Below are positions 36,458 to 47,030 of a DNA stretch of 64,000 nt, piece after piece; the first letter of the stretch is position 1; each line of letters opens with the position of its first letter. The notes under the pieces are model-generated. The model saw only the letters and a list, made by a program, of their open reading frames with translations. It searched no databases and was not told the DNA's origin. The position numbers and the translations under genes are program-made. Where the stretch lies: positions 172,664 through 236,663 of the forward strand of contig JBCDMB010000004.1 in the NCBI GenBank assembly GCA_038744685.1. Direction: 5' to 3'. The stretch is from Verrucomicrobiota bacterium (GTDB taxonomy: Bacteria > Verrucomicrobiota > Verrucomicrobiia > Opitutales > Puniceicoccaceae).

Positions 36458-37687
<1,230 letters not shown>

Positions 37688-37691
37688 CTCC

Positions 37692-37814
37692 GGATTCGAT
37701 AGCGGGACCGAAATCGGGACTCGAGTGCTTTCGATAGCGATACCGATTTCGATTTCGATTTTTGTGATCATGCTTTGTATGAGGCGCGGTTTAATACTTA
37801 CCGTTATCGAATCC
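37692..37814. repeat. Intergenic inverted and direct repeats after sucB
   Basis: GGATTCGATAGCG (37692-37704) is inverted at 37802-37814 as CGTTATCGAATCC. Inside, TTCGATAGCG recurs near 37730, followed by ACCGATTTCGATTTCG, a short tandem CGATTT run. It fills the 137-bp gap between convergent genes and may act as a bidirectional terminator or a hypermutable tract. Confidence 0.5.
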
Positions 37815-37824
37815 AGCGAGGAGA

Positions 37825-38445
37825 CTAATCCGCAAATGGATCGTCTGGGATGTCTACCCCAATACTTTTTAGGAGTGCAATTCGTTCCTCAAGGCGGGCG
37901 ATATCCCGCTGAACGAGCACGAGCTGTTTTCCCGTGCGATCGCGGGCGCGGAGAGATTCCTGGAAGAGGGGTCGGATCCTAGCTCGCTGTTCAGGAGTTC
38001 TCGCACCCGCGAGACTCTGCTGAAGTTGAAAGGTTTGCTGCTGCAATCGTTTCCATTCCCGCGCAAGGAAGCTCTCTTTCTTCCGTAGTTCCCGAAGTTC
38101 AATAACGAGTCTCTCTCGCGGTTCAGCATCGAGATACTCTTCGATCACATCAAGCTGACGCCCAGTGACGCCGTCGGCCACTAGAAATTTTGAACCATTT
38201 CCGCGGGTATGGAGCGACGAAAGATGCGCAAGGGACGCCTTGGATAGAGACGTGAAGGGATAGAGGAAAATGTGTTTGGAGTCCGGTTTCCTAAAGCAGA
38301 GGAACGATCCCTGACGTTCGACCTCCACAACAGAAATGATCTCGGCCTCGATAATCGCTCCGTCCAGATTCTCGAGCTCAACGACTGACTTCGCCTTTCC
38401 AAGAAGAATCGCGGGGAGAAAAAGGAGGAGAATTACACCTCTCAT
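37825..38445 (-). CDS. Exported coiled-coil protein of unknown function
   Basis: The 206-residue product begins with a signal peptide (MRGVILLLFLPAILLGKA). A small beta domain follows (about 20-80, LENLDGAIIEAEIISVVEVE, similar in style to SLA1-homology-like modules in planctomycete proteins). The rest is a long helical, heptad-rich region (RERLVIELRELRKKESFLAR; QRDIARLEERIALLKSIG). It probably acts in the periplasm or at the outer membrane. No family is assigned. It is convergent with sucB and divergent from metH. Confidence 0.7.
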   Translation of the reverse strand: MRGVILLLFLPAILLGKAKSVVELENLDGAIIEAEIISVVEVERQGSFLCFRKPDSKHIFLYPFTSLSKASLAHLSSLHTRGNGSKFLVADGVTGRQLDVIEEYLDAEPRERLVIELRELRKKESFLAREWKRLQQQTFQLQQSLAGARTPEQRARIRPLFQESLRARDRTGKQLVLVQRDIARLEERIALLKSIGVDIPDDPFAD

Positions 38446-38582
38446 TAGAGAAAGGTGGCTATTCTAGGTCTCGAAGGCAAATAGAAGGGATACATAGCGT
38501 TTCGAGATGGGATCCGATCAGGTTCTGGGTTGAGCGTCGCGATGGATTCCATTTGGACTCAAAATCCAGCCCCTCAAATAAC

Positions 38583-38624
38583 ATATCAACGAATCTTGAT
38601 TTGTTGATATATAGTCTTGATTTG
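38583..38624. promoter_or_regulatory. Repeated sites upstream of metH
   Basis: ATATCAAC (38583-38590) and GTTGATAT (38603-38610) form a perfect inverted repeat. TCTTGATTTG occurs twice (38594-38603 and 38615-38624), exactly 21 bp apart, i.e. two helical turns on one DNA face. Placement 28-69 bp before the metH start suggests a regulator-binding region. The regulator is not known. Confidence 0.5.
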
Positions 38625-38651
38625 ATCGGTTGAGCGGGTAGCTTTATTCAC

Positions 38652-41600
38652 ATGGGTAAGTTGTTCCAGCTGCCTGAATCAGAAGCGTTTGCGCCTCTCC
38701 GGAAGATTTTCGGGGAGCGTATTGCGTTCCTTGATGGCGCAATGGGCACGATGATCCAGCGGCACAAGCTGGAGGAGGCTGATTTTCGAAACGACGAGTT
38801 AAAGGACGTTCCGGGAGATTTGAAGGGGAACAACGATCTTCTCAGCATTACCCGGCCGGAAATCATAGCGGATATCCATCGGGGGTTTTTTGAGGCGGGT
38901 TCGGACATCGTCGAAACGAACACTTTCAGTGCAACCACCATCGCTCAGGCGGATTACGGGCTGGAGGACTGGGTGGACCGCATAAACCGTGAGTCAGTCA
39001 GGATCGCACGGGAGGTAGCCGACGAGATTTCCGCCCGAGAGGGCCGCCCGCTTTTTGTAGCGGGTGCCATCGGTCCTACGAATCGCACGGCATCGCTCTC
39101 TCCCGATGTAAACCGGCCAGAGTATCGCGCGGTTACCTATGACGAACTGCGAATTGCCTACTACGCGCAGGCAAAGAGTCTGGTCGAAGCCGGTGCGGAT
39201 CTTCTTCTGCCGGAAACTACTTTTGATACGCTGAATCTGAAGGCAGCCATTCACGCTATCGAGGATCTATTCGAGGAGCGTGGGGAAAGAGTGCCCGTCA
39301 TTCTCTCGGTCACCATCACCGACCAGTCCGGTCGGACTTTGTCTGGGCAGACCGTCGAGGGTTTTTGGAATTCGGTGCGACATTCCAATCCCTTCTGCGT
39401 TGGGTTGAACTGTGCTTTGGGTGCAGACCTGATGAAGCCGTTTCTCGAGGAGCTCTCTCGGGTTGCCGACACTTACGTTCATGTCTACCCGAATGCTGGC
39501 TTGCCGAACCCACTGAGTGAAACCGGCTACGATGAGACGCCGGAGCATACTGGAAGCGCTCTGGCAGGTTTTGCGGAGGCAGGTTTGGTCAACTTAGTCG
39601 GTGGGTGCTGTGGGACAACGCCAGAGCACCTCGCCTCAACCGTAGAAAAGGTTGGTGATTTCGCCCCTCGGGTTGTTCCGGAAACAAATTCTTGTCTGCG
39701 CCTAAGTGGATTGGAGGCTCTCAACTTCGACTCGGTGGAGGATGGATTTCTCCTCGTAGGTGAACGGGCTAACGTCACAGGGTCTCCTCGATTCAAGAAA
39801 CTCATCAAGAACGGCGACTTCGAGGGTGGTCTTGCCATCGCCCGGTCACAGGTCGAAAAGGGGGCGCACGTTCTCGATATCAATTTCGACGAGGGAATGC
39901 TGGACGGCGAGGAGTGCATGAGGACTTTTCTAAACCTAGTCGCTTCGGAACCGGACATATCCCGGGTGCCTTTAATGGTGGATAGCTCCAAATGGAGTGT
40001 GATCGAGGAGGGCTTGAAGTGCGTTCAAGGGAAAGTGATCGTAAACTCGATCAGCCTGAAAGAGGGCGAAGACAGTTTTCGGGAGCACGCGAAAAAGGTT
40101 CTCCGCTACGGGGCAGCCGTTGTAGTCATGGCCTTCGACGAAGAAGGGCAGGCCGTATCGATTGAAGGTAAGGTTGAGATCGCAAAGCGTTCCTTTCGCA
40201 TCCTGACGGAAGAGGTGGGCTTTGCACCGGAAGACATCATTTTTGATCTGAACATCCTTACGGTCGCGACCGGAATGGAGGAGCATAACCCCTACGCGGT
40301 CAACTTTATCGAAGGTGTTCGCCAGGTGAAGGAGGCTTGTCCCGGTTGTCTAACAAGTGGAGGGCTGTCGAACGTTTCCTTCTCCTTTCGCGGAAACAAT
40401 CCGGTTCGGGAGGCGATGCATGCGTCCTTCCTTCATCATGCCCGTGCGGCTGGACTGGATATGGCAATCGTCAATCCGGGTTTGCTGATGGATTATGATG
40501 CCATTGAAGAGCCGTTGAAGACCTTGGTGGATGACGTCATCCTCAATCGAAATCCAGAGGCGACGGATAAGCTGATTGAGCTCGCCGAAGCCATAAAGTC
40601 GGGTGAGGCCACCATCGGAAAGGGGACACCTGAGGAGCGGGTAAGTGCGGCAATGAGCGAAGGGATGAAGCTTTTGCAGCAGCTCTTCGAACGTGCTTCC
40701 CGGGAGAAAAATCCGGAGATTCTGGAGAAATTTATCCAAGGGGGTGCAGGAGCGGTTCCGGCGGCCGAGGCAGATAAAAAAAAAGACACTGAAGGGTCCG
40801 ATTGGCGCACACGCGACCTGAACGGGCGGATCGAGCACGCCCTAGTTCGAGGGATCGGCTCTCATATTGAGGAGGATACGGAAGAAGCCCGACAGCAGAT
40901 GGACCGTCCTCTTGAGGTAATCGAAGGTCCGCTGATGGACGGCATGAAAGTTGTCGGTCGCCTTTTTGGGGAGGGAAAGATGTTTCTGCCTCAAGTTGTG
41001 AAGAGCGCACGGGTGATGAAGAAGGCAGTGGCTTACCTCCTCCCTTACATGGAGGATGAGAAATCGGAGTCGAGCGCTGCAGGGACCTTCCTGATTGCGA
41101 CCGTGAGAGGAGATGTGCACGATATCGGAAAGAATATCGTGGCGGTTGTTCTGGGTTGCAATGGCTACAAGGTCGTCGACTTAGGGGTCATGTGTGAGCT
41201 CGACAAAATTTTGGCGGCCGCCGAAGAGCACAATGCCGATTTCATAGGGATGTCCGGGCTGATTACTCCTTCTCTGGACGAAATGATTGTGAATGTGCAG
41301 GAGATGGAAAGGCGCGGGTGGAAGACGCCTGTCCTGATTGGCGGAGCGACTACATCAAAGGCTCATACGGCAATCAAGATCGCGCCTCATTTTTCGGGAC
41401 CGGTGGTTCACGTCACGGATGCGTCGCTGGTAACAGAGGTTTGCAACCGGCTGGGAAATCCGAAAACGAAGGACGAGTTTCTCGTTGAACTTGAGGACCA
41501 ACACCAGAAGGCGAGGGAACGACATGCTGCTGGCTCTGCTTCCACGGCCCGCTACCTTCCGCTCGCGGAGGCCCGTGAGCGACGGTTTTCCCCTGACTGG

Positions 41601-42602
41601 AGCACTTTCGAGGCGAATCTCCCGGAAGAGACAGGAACGCGGGTCCTCGAAAGCGTTCCTGCTGAGGAGGTAGTGGAGTATTTCGATTGGTCACCTTTTT
41701 TCCAAGCGTGGCAACTGAAGGGCAGCTTTCCCAAAATCCTGAGCCACCATCAACGCGGAGAAGAGGCAACCAAGCTTTACCACGATGCTCTAGGGATTTT
41801 GGAAGAGCTCGTTGGAAACGAACGTGTGAAACTGCGGGCCGCAATGGGTTTGTGGCAGGCCAATTCGATTGGCGATGACGTTGAGGTTTACGGCGGTTCT
41901 AGTGCAAACGATCTCTTGGGAACGTTTCACTTTCTCCGCCAACAGAAAGAAAAGAGCTCTTCAACCGATTCCTATCTGTCGCTGGCGGATTTCATTGCGC
42001 CGGTTGAATCGGGTAAGCGCGATGTCTTGGGTGCGTTCGTTTGCACCGCGGGTTTTGAAATTGAGGAGTATGCGGCCTCTTTTAAAGAAAAGGGAGACGA
42101 CTACACTGCGATCCTGATTCAAGCGCTGGCGGATCGCTTTGCCGAGGGACTTGCGGAGTATTGTCACAAAATGATTCGTGATCAAATCAACGCTGCAGGA
42201 GCGGAGCCGTTTAGATTCGGCGAAAGACTTCCTGCCAACAGAGGAGAGGTGAATCCAAACGTAGAATGGATGATCAAGGAGAAATACCAGGGCATCCGTC
42301 CCGCAGCTGGATACCCTTCATCACCCGATCACACCGAGAAACAATTGATATGGGACCTCCTGCAGGCGGAAGAGCGGACTGGAGTATCGCTCACGAGTAG
42401 CTACGCGATGTTCCCTCCGAGTTCGGTTTCTGGTTTGTATTTCAACCATCCCGACGCGAAGTACTTTGCTGTAGGCCGAGTCGCAAAAGACCAGGTGGAA
42501 GACTATGCGGCCCGGAAGAGAATATCGGTCGAAGAGTGTGAGCGCTGGCTCCAGTCGGACCTGGCTTATGAGCCTGTGGCTGCTGAGGCGGTTGGAGCGT
42601 AG
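38652..42602 (+). CDS. metH: Cobalamin-dependent methionine synthase
   Basis: It transfers a methyl group from 5-methyltetrahydrofolate through cob(I)alamin to homocysteine. The 1316-residue protein is longer than E. coli MetH (1227) but has all four modules. The homocysteine domain (about 20-335) has zinc ligands Cys254, Cys319 and Cys320 ([16 protein letters not shown]). The pterin domain (about 360-620) has [17 protein letters not shown] and [11 protein letters not shown]. The cap/B12 domain has [10 protein letters not shown], with His823 as the lower cobalt ligand, and [13 protein letters not shown]. The reactivation domain has [15 protein letters not shown] and [14 protein letters not shown]. 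Extra length lies in the linkers before the cap (Lys-rich near 710) and before the activation domain. A 115-residue gene follows 24 bp downstream. Confidence 0.97.
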   Translation: MGKLFQLPESEAFAPLRKIFGERIAFLDGAMGTMIQRHKLEEADFRNDELKDVPGDLKGNNDLLSITRPEIIADIHRGFFEAGSDIVETNTFSATTIAQADYGLEDWVDRINRESVRIAREVADEISAREGRPLFVAGAIGPTNRTASLSPDVNRPEYRAVTYDELRIAYYAQAKSLVEAGADLLLPETTFDTLNLKAAIHAIEDLFEERGERVPVILSVTITDQSGRTLSGQTVEGFWNSVRHSNPFCVGLNCALGADLMKPFLEELSRVADTYVHVYPNAGLPNPLSETGYDETPEHTGSALAGFAEAGLVNLVGGCCGTTPEHLASTVEKVGDFAPRVVPETNSCLRLSGLEALNFDSVEDGFLLVGERANVTGSPRFKKLIKNGDFEGGLAIARSQVEKGAHVLDINFDEGMLDGEECMRTFLNLVASEPDISRVPLMVDSSKWSVIEEGLKCVQGKVIVNSISLKEGEDSFREHAKKVLRYGAAVVVMAFDEEGQAVSIEGKVEIAKRSFRILTEEVGFAPEDIIFDLNILTVATGMEEHNPYAVNFIEGVRQVKEACPGCLTSGGLSNVSFSFRGNNPVREAMHASFLHHARAAGLDMAIVNPGLLMDYDAIEEPLKTLVDDVILNRNPEATDKLIELAEAIKSGEATIGKGTPEERVSAAMSEGMKLLQQLFERASREKNPEILEKFIQGGAGAVPAAEADKKKDTEGSDWRTRDLNGRIEHALVRGIGSHIEEDTEEARQQMDRPLEVIEGPLMDGMKVVGRLFGEGKMFLPQVVKSARVMKKAVAYLLPYMEDEKSESSAAGTFLIATVRGDVHDIGKNIVAVVLGCNGYKVVDLGVMCELDKILAAAEEHNADFIGMSGLITPSLDEMIVNVQEMERRGWKTPVLIGGATTSKAHTAIKIAPHFSGPVVHVTDASLVTEVCNRLGNPKTKDEFLVELEDQHQKARERHAAGSASTARYLPLAEARERRFSPDWSTFEANLPEETGTRVLESVPAEEVVEYFDWSPFFQAWQLKGSFPKILSHHQRGEEATKLYHDALGILEELVGNERVKLRAAMGLWQANSIGDDVEVYGGSSANDLLGTFHFLRQQKEKSSSTDSYLSLADFIAPVESGKRDVLGAFVCTAGFEIEEYAASFKEKGDDYTAILIQALADRFAEGLAEYCHKMIRDQINAAGAEPFRFGERLPANRGEVNPNVEWMIKEKYQGIRPAAGYPSSPDHTEKQLIWDLLQAEERTGVSLTSSYAMFPPSSVSGLYFNHPDAKYFAVGRVAKDQVEDYAARKRISVEECERWLQSDLAYEPVAAEAVGA

Positions 42603-42626
42603 CAAATCCACCTCAATTTCATTTTC

Positions 42627-42974
42627 ATGGACGAAGGAATTCTGAGACGACGCCTTCTTCAGCTTGGTTTGTCGGAGAGCTCCTGCAAAGACTTTGCCGG
42701 GCGTTTTGCTCTTCGTTTTGGTGGTTCCGGCGAAATTTGGGATAAGCTGGTTTTGGTGGTTGATGAATCAGATTACGGCTGGCCGGAATGGTTGGAGGCG
42801 ATTACGCTGCTAGACGAGAAGGTTTCCAAGGCAAACGGTGGTCCAGTTTCACTGACTCGGATGATCGGCTATATTGACTGTGTAGCCGAGGGAGCGCGGA
42901 GTGCTCGCTTTCTTGAGCCACTACCGGAGGTGACTATTGACGCTTTCGAATCCTATGGATTTGAAGTGGAGTAG
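42627..42974 (+). CDS. Small cytosolic protein linked to metH, unknown function
   Basis: The 115-residue acidic protein is predicted mostly helical (EGILRRRLLQLGLSESSCKD; PEWLEAITLLDEKVSKAN). It has no signal peptide or membrane span. A recurring W-P-E-W-LEA stretch and C-terminal VTIDAFESYGFEVE are the only distinctive parts. It begins 24 bp after metH on the same strand and is followed by a hairpin, so it probably shares the metH transcript. I do not recognise the family. Confidence 0.7.
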   Translation: MDEGILRRRLLQLGLSESSCKDFAGRFALRFGGSGEIWDKLVLVVDESDYGWPEWLEAITLLDEKVSKANGGPVSLTRMIGYIDCVAEGARSARFLEPLPEVTIDAFESYGFEVE

Positions 42975-42994
42975 TGGGTAGGCAGCCTGCCCAC
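42974..42994 (+). terminator. Hairpin after the metH transcription unit
   Basis: GTGGGTAGGCAGCCTGCCCAC folds into a 9-bp stem (one G-T pair) with a 3-nt loop, directly at the stop codon of the 115-residue gene. Only a weak TTTAGT tail follows, so it may be a terminator or merely a partial barrier before the outer-membrane protein gene. Confidence 0.5.
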
Positions 42995-43030
42995 TTTAGT
43001 GCCCTTTAAAAATGCCCTCACCCCCCAACC

Positions 43031-44014
43031 ATGCGGAGTATTTTTCTGTTCTCAGCCACCCTGATGCTTGCGTCGGTTTGTCGTGGAATTGATTTGGGTC
43101 TTTCGAATCCTTTTCAGGACTTGATCGACAGCGTTCGCGACTTCGCTCTCGAGCAGGTGGGCCCGGCACAAGTGGGGACTGGCTACGCAGCACTCATTAA
43201 CTTCGCCAGCAACCCCGATATTGCGACTGCAACCTACTACGTGGATCCGGGGCCAAACGCATCGGCGGAGATCAATGTCTATCGCGTAGGTTTTCGGAAA
43301 GACTTTTTTGAAGACGGAGATCGCTGGAGACCATTCCTTCAGGGAGTGATTCCTTACCAGACGATTGATTATCGGCTGGATATTGATTCGGAGGAAGCGG
43401 TTCGTGCTGATTGGACGGCCTACGGTTTCATTCTCTCCGGCGGAAACGAATTCGTTCTCAACGAATTTTGGACGTTCGCCCCAACGATCAACTTGGGGTT
43501 TGTTCGATTGGAAAGTAACGCAGGCTACCGGGGAGCGATTGCAGAGAATATTCTGGATCCGGCGTTTGAGGGGTCGGTCTTTGACTGGGAAGCAGACGCG
43601 ATTCTGTCGGGCCTCACCTTCGCCTTCAAGTACGAGCAACCGTTTGACTTCTACACGGCCCGCCTTTCGACAAGCGCGACCTATAACGAGATAACCACTT
43701 ACCGGACATCCACCGACGACATCGATATATCCGGATCGGCAACCACCATCGATACCGATCTGGAGGCAGTTTTTCCCACCTTCTTCGAGTGGAATCGCTT
43801 CCCGGTTTCGGTGGTTCTGACGACTGGCGGAACTGCGTTTTTGGGCGGAAGTCGCCAAGCCCTCGGGTTTAACTCGTTTCTAAGCTACGGAGCCGCAGTC
43901 GAGTTGAACATCAAGCGTCTCGATTGGCCCATGCAAAATCTAAGACTGGGAGGGCAGGGGATCGCTGGCGACAATGTCACCGGATGGAGCATTATTTTCA
44001 GCTATGGATTCTAG
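43031..44014 (+). CDS. Outer-membrane beta-barrel protein
   Basis: The 327-residue product has a signal peptide (FLFSATLMLASVCRG). A mature part of alternating amphipathic strands follows (NEFWTFAPTINLGFVRLES; TARLSTSATYNEITTY; PVSVVLTTGGTAFLGG) and it ends NVTGWSIIFSYGF. The C-terminal Phe in an aromatic strand is the BAM-recognition signature of outer-membrane barrels. The plan resembles solitary autotransporter-type barrels of similar length, but this is not certain. It has no passenger domain. It is followed immediately by the structured repeat. Confidence 0.75.
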   Translation: MRSIFLFSATLMLASVCRGIDLGLSNPFQDLIDSVRDFALEQVGPAQVGTGYAALINFASNPDIATATYYVDPGPNASAEINVYRVGFRKDFFEDGDRWRPFLQGVIPYQTIDYRLDIDSEEAVRADWTAYGFILSGGNEFVLNEFWTFAPTINLGFVRLESNAGYRGAIAENILDPAFEGSVFDWEADAILSGLTFAFKYEQPFDFYTARLSTSATYNEITTYRTSTDDIDISGSATTIDTDLEAVFPTFFEWNRFPVSVVLTTGGTAFLGGSRQALGFNSFLSYGAAVELNIKRLDWPMQNLRLGGQGIAGDNVTGWSIIFSYGF

Positions 44015-44033
44015 TGAGATGGATTCATCTTTT

Positions 44034-44307
44034 GGGCACTTCGACTAACCTCCTTTGGACGTGACGAGAGCAATTTTGGATTTGAGCAAGGCGACAGCTC
44101 CGCTTGGCGGGCTAGAAGCCCGTCTGCGGAGCCGCAACGCGGCTCAAATCCAAAAGTCCTTCGCCCCTATGGGGTTGCGGCAGCACCGGTTCCGGGCAGC
44201 GTTAGCGGAGAGGTCTGAGGGCCTCTGGCCCGCAAACCTCTCCGCAGCCTCACCCGGATTCCGGCGGAGCCGCAATCACGAGCCAAAGGAGGTTAATCGA
44301 AGTGCCC
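44034..44307. repeat. Structured inverted-repeat element (three-way-junction-like)
   Basis: Outer 25-bp arms, 44034-44058 and 44283-44307, are complementary with one mismatch. They enclose two strong hairpins. Hairpin 1 has a perfect 14-bp stem 44074-44087/44142-44155 with an inner GC-rich stem. Hairpin 2 spans 44175-44275, with TTGCGGC/GCCGCAA and GCGGAGAGGT/ACCTCTCCGC. The right arm and hairpin foot include the stop and last codons of the M20 peptidase gene. Confidence 0.8.
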
Positions 44308-45679
44308 CTTTTGCTGCCAGCTCTTCAAACACCTCCGCAAACGCGCTGATTCCATTGCGGAGGATATCCAAATGGAAACTTTCGTCGGGAGCATGAAGAT
44401 TGTCCTCTGGGGTGAATAAGCCGACCATGATGGTATCGAGCCCGACAATGTCCTTAAGGTCCGCGATAATGGGAACGCTGCCACCTTCCCTCAGGTAGAG
44501 CGGCCGCTTACCGAACGACTTTGTGATTGCTGACTCGACTACAGAAAAGCCTTTTTGGATTGCCGAACTTTGATCCGAAGGGGTGTTGGAGTGCCCGGGT
44601 GGAACGATCGAGTAAGGATTTCCACGTCCATGCGCTTCTACCTCAAGACGGACTCCCGAAGGTGTTCTTTCCTTTAGGCACTTGATCAGTAGCTCTTCGA
44701 TATGAGCTGCGTCCTGACCAGCTACCAATCGGCAAGTGATCTTGGCGAAAGCTTTGCTCGGAATCACTGTCTTTTGTCCCTCTCCCTGAAAACCTCCACC
44801 AATACCATTGATCTCCAGCGTGGGACCAAAACGAACCGCTTCCAGAGCGGAGTAGCCGGGCGCAGTGAAAAACTCGTCTACTGAGAGAAACTCGGCGTAT
44901 TCTTCTTCATTGGATGGATGAAGGGAGAGTTCTTCCCGCTCCCATGGCTCGGGCAGTGAGACGCCATCGTAGAATCCAGGTAGATTGACGGAACCATCCT
45001 CCTTGTGAAGCGTTGCGAGGAGAGTGGCCAAGGCTTGAATAGGGTTGCGAACCGCTCCTCCGTGAATGCCTGAGTGAAGATCCATTCGAGGCCCGGTGAG
45101 TTCTACTTGGAGCGATACAAGTCCCCTAAGAGCGGTTGTAATCACTATTTGGTCAGGCGATGGGCTACCCGTGTCTGAAAGCAGAACAAAATCGGCCTTA
45201 GCGAGCCTCTCCTTATATTCCTTCAAAAAACCTCTAAAACTCGGGCTCCCAATCTCCTCTTCGCCTTCGATAAAGTAAGTGATGTTAAGAGGTAGATCTG
45301 GATTTTTCTCCAAGGCCTGCTCAAGAGCAGCCATGTGAACGATTTGGGGTCCTTTGTTGTCTGCCGAGCCCCTTCCATAGAGACGGTTGTCACGGACTTC
45401 GGCCTCAAAAGGTGGTTTTGTCCACAGTTCCAGAGGTTCGGCCGGCTGCACGTCGTAGTGACCATAGATCAAAATATGAGGCAGTCCTTCACCAACGAAC
45501 CGCTCTGCGTAGAGAATTGGATGGAGTGGGGTAGGTATTTCTTCGACAGCAAACCCCAGGGTCTGAAGCCGCCTTGACGCAAAATCAATGGCACCTCTCA
45601 TCCCATCTCTTGCTTTTGGATCAGTGGAGACACTGGGAAAAAAAATGTACTCGCTGAGAAGCTGAATTGGATCAGTCAT
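44276..45679 (-). CDS. M20-family dipeptidase/metallopeptidase
   Basis: The 467-residue binuclear zinc peptidase has ILIYGHYDVQPAEPLELWTK (metal His and Asp) and YGRGSADNKGPQIVHMAALE (bridging Asp). ITYFIEGEEEIGSPSF carries the catalytic Glu pair. A dimerisation/lid domain contains DLHSGIHGGAVRNPIQAL, and a late HAPDESFHLDI carries the last metal His. This is the carnosinase/PepV-like branch that cleaves dipeptides in the cytosol. The ATG at 45679 (MTDPIQLLSEYIF) starts the fold; a start at 45838 would add 53 unsupported residues. Its final codons and stop fall inside a structured repeat, so the C-terminus (after about KGALRLTSFG) may have been altered by repeat insertion. Confidence 0.91.
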   Translation of the reverse strand: MTDPIQLLSEYIFFPSVSTDPKARDGMRGAIDFASRRLQTLGFAVEEIPTPLHPILYAERFVGEGLPHILIYGHYDVQPAEPLELWTKPPFEAEVRDNRLYGRGSADNKGPQIVHMAALEQALEKNPDLPLNITYFIEGEEEIGSPSFRGFLKEYKERLAKADFVLLSDTGSPSPDQIVITTALRGLVSLQVELTGPRMDLHSGIHGGAVRNPIQALATLLATLHKEDGSVNLPGFYDGVSLPEPWEREELSLHPSNEEEYAEFLSVDEFFTAPGYSALEAVRFGPTLEINGIGGGFQGEGQKTVIPSKAFAKITCRLVAGQDAAHIEELLIKCLKERTPSGVRLEVEAHGRGNPYSIVPPGHSNTPSDQSSAIQKGFSVVESAITKSFGKRPLYLREGGSVPIIADLKDIVGLDTIMVGLFTPEDNLHAPDESFHLDILRNGISAFAEVFEELAAKGALRLTSFGS

Positions 45680-45853
45680 AAACGGCCACGGTGCTGATTC
45701 CCGTGGGAAAAGCAACGCAGAGGTGACGAGTTCTTCGTTATGTTCTGGGAAACCGAGGACGAAGGTGTAACGCGTGAAAGCCAAACGGAAATATAGACGA
45801 AGGTCTGGTAAAGACTTAGCCACGCCCGCTCTTTGCAAGGGCGAGATTGACTC

Positions 45854-46837
45854 TCATTCCTCTGCCTCGGCGACTCCAAAACGCCAGGACTCAATCTCAA
45901 CCAGGAGATCCTCCTTAGGGTAGTCTCTGAGAAGAAGATGGTGACCTTCAGGGTAGAAGATAACCTCCGTCGGTCCTTCGAGGTCCGTTACCGCTCCGGC
46001 GAATTCATCGATACGGGCCGCCGGGATAAAGGCATCCTTTCCTCCATAGGCGATCAGTCGTGGGACACCGCTTATCGATTCGACTAGGGGTTCTGTCGAA
46101 TTGACCAGCTCAATCGACGAAACGAGGAACCGCAGGGTCACCTCATCGATTCGGTGGGGAGCCTCTTCGAGTGCTTTTTGTTCTTCTGGAAGAGGTGTAA
46201 TTGGCGGTCTTTCCTCCACGCCTTGCTCGTCCCCGAGATCGACAAGGTTGATTCTTCGGGTAGGAACCAAAGTCAGAAATATTTGGCCCATAAATCTCTG
46301 CAGAGCGGTCGCTTCGAGACCAAACTCGACCACAGGAGAGAGCATGACAACCCCTGCAAGCGGAACGGTTTCATTCGGGTCTCGGTAGAGGGACACGATC
46401 GTGATCGAGACTCCAAGGCTTTCTCCCACCAAGTAGATCGGAGTTTCCGGATGCTGCTCGGCTACCAACCTCATGAACTCTCCAAGGTCTCTCGGCCACT
46501 CGAAAGGAGATTCCACATCTCCTTTCAGGTCCGTATCTACGTCAGGACCCATTCCCCGCAGGTTGATTGCGTAGACAACATCACCCCAATCAGAGGCAGC
46601 TTCTGCTAAAGGAGTGAGGTCGCTCGCGGCACCCGCAAACCCGTGCACGAGAATCCACGCTGCCTTTGGTTGTTTGGATTGTTCCCAAACCTGATACGTA
46701 TGAGTAAATCCATCCGTCGATTGCCAGCGCTTCTCTCCGATAAAGGAGGCCTCGCCTGATCTCTCCAAAGGACGAAGTCCGCAACCGCAGCCCATCGCAA
46801 TACCAACTATGAGAATAAACCGAATCCAAAAGTGCAC
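45854..46837 (-). CDS. Alpha/beta-hydrolase lipoprotein, monoacylglycerol-lipase-like
   Basis: The 327-residue product starts with a lipoprotein-type signal (FILIVGIAMGCGCGLRPLER; lipidated Cys near residue 17). The hydrolase fold follows: AAWILVHGFAGAASDLTPLA (oxyanion loop), VVYAINLRGMGPD and nucleophile elbow YLVGESLGVSI (Ser in GESLG). A late Asp appears in LIAYGGKDAFIPAARID and a His in YPEGHHLLLRDYP. The triad is therefore complete. It is likely membrane-tethered and facing the periplasm, acting on lipids or esters (inference). It lies upstream of the M20 peptidase on the same strand, about 175 bp apart. Confidence 0.85.
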   Translation of the reverse strand: MHFWIRFILIVGIAMGCGCGLRPLERSGEASFIGEKRWQSTDGFTHTYQVWEQSKQPKAAWILVHGFAGAASDLTPLAEAASDWGDVVYAINLRGMGPDVDTDLKGDVESPFEWPRDLGEFMRLVAEQHPETPIYLVGESLGVSITIVSLYRDPNETVPLAGVVMLSPVVEFGLEATALQRFMGQIFLTLVPTRRINLVDLGDEQGVEERPPITPLPEEQKALEEAPHRIDEVTLRFLVSSIELVNSTEPLVESISGVPRLIAYGGKDAFIPAARIDEFAGAVTDLEGPTEVIFYPEGHHLLLRDYPKEDLLVEIESWRFGVAEAEE

Positions 46838-47030
46838 CCCGCGAACAAAAAGGAAAAGCGAGTCAGAGCAACTGAGAGGTGAGGCTCAATTAGAAACCGA
46901 CTGATTCTGGCATTCGAAATCTCCCCGTATGCGATCAAAGTTGTGACCGCACCCAACTCCAACTCGATTAGACTTGTGGATTGAACCCTTGCCAACGGCA
47001 CAGGCGAAAAACTAGCGTTTGGTTCAGGGT

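Noticed and set aside
44055..44396. 113-codon plus-strand frame in the structured repeat
   Set aside because: It is a by-product of GC-rich hairpins and antisense to the M20 gene; no protein-like pattern.
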